Positions 61,205-64,000 of a stretch of DNA of 64,000 bases are shown here, piece after piece. A program made the position numbers and the translations under genes. This stretch comes from Tillus elongatus (lineage: Eukaryota > Arthropoda > Insecta > Coleoptera > Cleridae), in contig OZ023268.1 in NCBI GenBank assembly GCA_964006375.1, positions 82,657,835 through 82,721,834 on the forward strand. Reading direction: 5' to 3'. Position 1 is the stretch's first letter; the number at the start of each line of letters is the position of its first letter. The notes beneath the pieces were generated by a model. It was given only the letters and a program-made list of their open reading frames with translations. It was not told where the DNA came from and did no database searches.

Positions 61205-62325
61205 CACACCGATAACTCAAAAAATAATGGGCCGATTTTGATTAAATTTGGTGAAAAAATTCCTTTTGCAAATGACTTGGATAAGTTCGTTAGCCAGGAA
61301 AATCGGTACAGGTTTTCCCGGAAAATTTTGTGTTTTCTTTCGAAAAAAAATTATATCTCCGGAAATAACAAAGTAAGGCCAACCAGGTAAATCTGTGTAC
61401 CACCAAGGTACACAGATTTACATCCTTATAGGTAAGCCACCTACCAAAATTTAGCTCTGTAGGTCAAAAGACAAAAAAGTTATAGGCATTTAAAGAAAAA
61501 TAAATTGGGGTTTTCCACAAAACGTCAAAGTTACGATTTAAACGTCAAAATTGGCAACATTTAGGAAAAGAACTTGAATCTAATACGGTCTATGGAAATA
61601 AAATGTCTCAAGAAGGATGTTTTACAAACCCTGAAGTCTTAGTTTCAACCGTCATTGTCCTTCATTTTAATAAAATATTTCCAGAAAATTCATTTCAAAT
61701 AGACCCTTTCTCTGAAGCTTGGCAGTAGCCTTAGCTACAGAGTTTATCGTTTAATGGTATATAATTTTTGTAGAATTTTCGTAAAAAAATCAATAAAGCT
61801 CAATATATCTGTTATTATACAAGATATGAAAAAGAAATGTATATATTAATTATAAGGTGTCTTGAGCTTCATCTTAAAACAATCACAGCGTGGCCCATAA
61901 GTCGTTGGTGATACAAATTTTCTTTTTTTTTTAATCAAACACGCCTTATTTTATTGCTTTTTTGCATTTTCCATCGAAATATAATGCATGTTTGTAAGAA
62001 AAAAAATTCTGGACGCAGTAAGTGCGTTATGGTAGCGAATTTTGATCAAATGCTTAATATTTGAATAGCTCAATTTGCTATTAACCTATAAGGTTGACCA
62101 AGTAACGAGTTTTTTCGGGAACACTTTAAGTTTACTTTCGGAAATTTTTGTACATTTTCAAGCAATAAAGTTATTTTGATGAAACATAGCACATTGTTTT
62201 TACTATATAGGTTATACTGGTAACCAAATTTGAAGCCTGCTTTCTTAAAAAAACACACATTATTGCTATTAAAAAATAGTTTTATGAAAATTCACTACCA
62301 TAACGCACTTGCTGCGTCCAGAGTT
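60985..62325 (+). repeat. Repeat X, long complete copy
   Basis: 5' hairpin 60980-61009, conserved block, TA tract, body, 'ggcccataagtcgttggtgat' (61893), then the ~310-bp module from 'tctggacgcagtaagtgcg' (62011) to the 3' hairpin 'ccataacgcacttgctgcgtcc' (62299). Serves as a reference for the long form. Confidence 0.8.
61111..61200. repeat. (TA)n microsatellite inside repeat X
   Basis: About 45 TA units with X flanks. Confidence 0.95.
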
Positions 62326-62551
62326 TTTAATTTTTGGATGCAGTTTGGTAGATTATAATTTGCTATTTAAGGATTTTGTAACCAAACTTTCGTAAGAAAA
62401 AATATGGTAGTCTTTTTGTAAAAATTGATAGGTAAAGTTTGGCATCTTACATGCATGTTGACACTATTTTTACCTTTTACTTCCTTGTCTTTGCTGAGTT
62501 ATTTACATTTAAACTTCTTCGCTGGCCTGGTGCGGTAAGTTAAATAATTGT

Positions 62552-63330
62552 GGTAAATTTGCAGATTAGCTCACGAACGCTTTCTATAAACTGTTTTCAG
62601 ACCCCCCCCCCCAATTTACAAACCACAATAAAAAATTATTATTTACACCACCCAAGGAACTTACGGGACCAGGAGTGAATAGGGGTGCTGGGCGGGGTAG
62701 GTAGTAAAAAGGAAATATGAGCAGAAAATGCGAAGAAAATGGGCTTGAAAGCTGTCTTTTCCACATCTTTAAGCCATATCCTCCTTAAACCCTGCCTACC
62801 CCGCACAGCACCCCTATTCCCCCAGGTGCCGTATGAATAAGACATTTTTCTTGTGGTTTATGTGACGATGGTGGTTGTATGCACATGAGAGGGGAAGGAA
62901 AATAGGACGACGACCCTTCTCCCCGTTAAACTGTGAACGGGGGGGGGGGGGTATTTTCCTTCCACGCTCGCGTGCATACAACCACTCTCGTTGCATAAAC
63001 CGCAAGAAAAATTTCTTGTTCATATCGTCCAAGCAAGTTACGGCACCTAGGGGAATAGAAGTGCTGTGCGAGGTAAGCAGGGTTTAAGGGGGATATGGCT
63101 TCAAGATGTGAAAAAAACAGCTTTCAAGCCCGTTTTCTTCGCATTTTCTGTTCATATTTCCTTTTTTCTACCTACTCCGCCCAGCACCCCTATTCACCTC
63201 AGGTCCCGTAACTTCTTTGGGGGGTGTGAACAAGAATTTTTTCTTGTGGTATGTGCATCCAGGGAGGCCCTACGCATGTTTCTAAAAACAGTTTTTTGAA
63301 AAGCGTTCGGGAGCTAAATTGCAAATTTAC
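62552..63330. mobile_element. Fold-back element Y, second copy
   Basis: Left end 'ggtaaatttgcagattagct', right end 'gctaaattgcaaatttac'. Inner inverted blocks as in the first copy, with C- and G-runs at 62601-62611 and 62939-62951. No clear target duplication because the next Y copy adjoins it. Confidence 0.75.
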
Positions 63331-63987
63331 GAATTTTTTTTTCAGAAACATGCTTAGAACCTCCCTGGATGCACAAATCACAAAAAAATTTCACGTTCAC
63401 ACCCTCCATAGAAGTCACGGGACCAGGAGTGAATAGGGATGCTGTGCAGGGTAGGTAGTAAAAAGCAAGGATAAGCAGAAAACGCGAAGAAAACGGCTTG
63501 AAAGCTGTTTTTTGTAATTTTTTGAAGTTTTTTCTTGAATTCTCATCCCCCTTAAACCCAGCCTACCTGGCACAGCATCTCCAGGCATCCCAGGTCCCGT
63601 AACTTTTTCGAAGACTGCTCTCAGGACATTTGTCTTGTGGTTTATGCAACGAGGGTGGTTGTATGCATGCAAGAGGGGGAAGGAAAATCCCCACGGCGAA
63701 GCACACACCCCCCGCGTTCGTCGCAATAGTGGGTGGGGGTGGGGGGTGCCGGTGCTTCGTCGGGATTTTCCTTCCCCTCTCGCGTGCATATAACCAACCT
63801 CGTTGCATAAACTACAAGAAAAATGTCTTGTTCATACCCCCCAAGGAAGTTACGGCACTTGGGGGAATAGGGGTGCTGTGTGGGGTGGGAAATGTTTCTT
63901 GTGGTCTGTGCATCCAGGGGGGGTTCTAAGCATGTTTCTGACAAGATTTTTCAAAAAAGCGTTCGGGAGGTTGTCTGCAAATTTACC
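63331..63987. mobile_element. Fold-back element Y, third copy, adjoining
   Basis: Begins inside Y ('cagaaacatgcttagaacctccctgg') and ends 'tctgcaaatttacc' at 63987. Inverted blocks around a G-rich centre (63729-63748). Confidence 0.75.
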
Positions 63988-64000
63988 AAAAAGCTCTTAA

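Overview
The window looks like AT-rich insect (at least arthropod) intergenic DNA made almost entirely of layered, decaying transposable elements. The evidence is non-LTR retrotransposons of jockey, CR1-like, R1/I-like (RNase H) and RTE/CFDP2-like type, a Penelope-like element (PLE), several mariner/Tc1 lineages including the insect-typical DUF4817+DDE_3 transposases, a pogo/jerky-type transposase, and a hAT element. I see no convincing host gene, tRNA, rRNA or CRISPR. All calls come from reading the sequence by eye; no database search was run, so family names are assignments by motif and many edges are approximate.

Layout. 1-3.0 kb: a repeat called X here, then a pogo-like transposase pseudogene joined to a DUF4817/DDE_3 fragment. 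3.1-5.7 kb: two direct ~305-bp repeats, each with a hammerhead-ribozyme-like core, around a jockey copy. 7.1-10.8 kb: a giant inverted repeat of X. 11.4-15.8 kb: one broken RTE-like LINE interrupted by a hAT element (perfect 8-bp target duplication) and by an inverted pair of PLE 3' ends. 16.4-20.5 kb: mixed LINE RNase H, reverse transcriptase (RT) and mariner fragments. 21.7-25.1 kb: a mariner-like element inside a larger palindrome, then PLE RT. 25.2-30.3 kb: mariner-type relics. 30.5-33.7 kb: X. 34.0-37.9 kb: second jockey copy, Tc1-like and DUF4817-type transposases in tandem. 40.1-44.2 kb: a CR1-like LINE inserted in a ~210-254-bp tandem satellite, then a mariner relic. 44.2-51.5 kb: X copies, a fold-back element and a long RNase H reading frame. 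52.0-53.8 kb: a mariner with TA target duplications and a nested X. 53.9-64 kb: X and a GC-richer fold-back family called Y.

The two most interesting systems are (a) the hammerhead-like motif, which recurs in PLE terminal repeats and in ~305-bp direct repeats resembling animal retrozymes, and (b) repeat X, a non-coding family with a hairpin at each end, an internal (TA)n tract, no terminal inverted repeats and head-to-tail and inverted copies. X is best explained as a Helentron/DINE-1-like non-autonomous rolling-circle element. One X copy sits cleanly inside one arm of an inverted repeat whose other arm is uninterrupted, which fixes both X ends.
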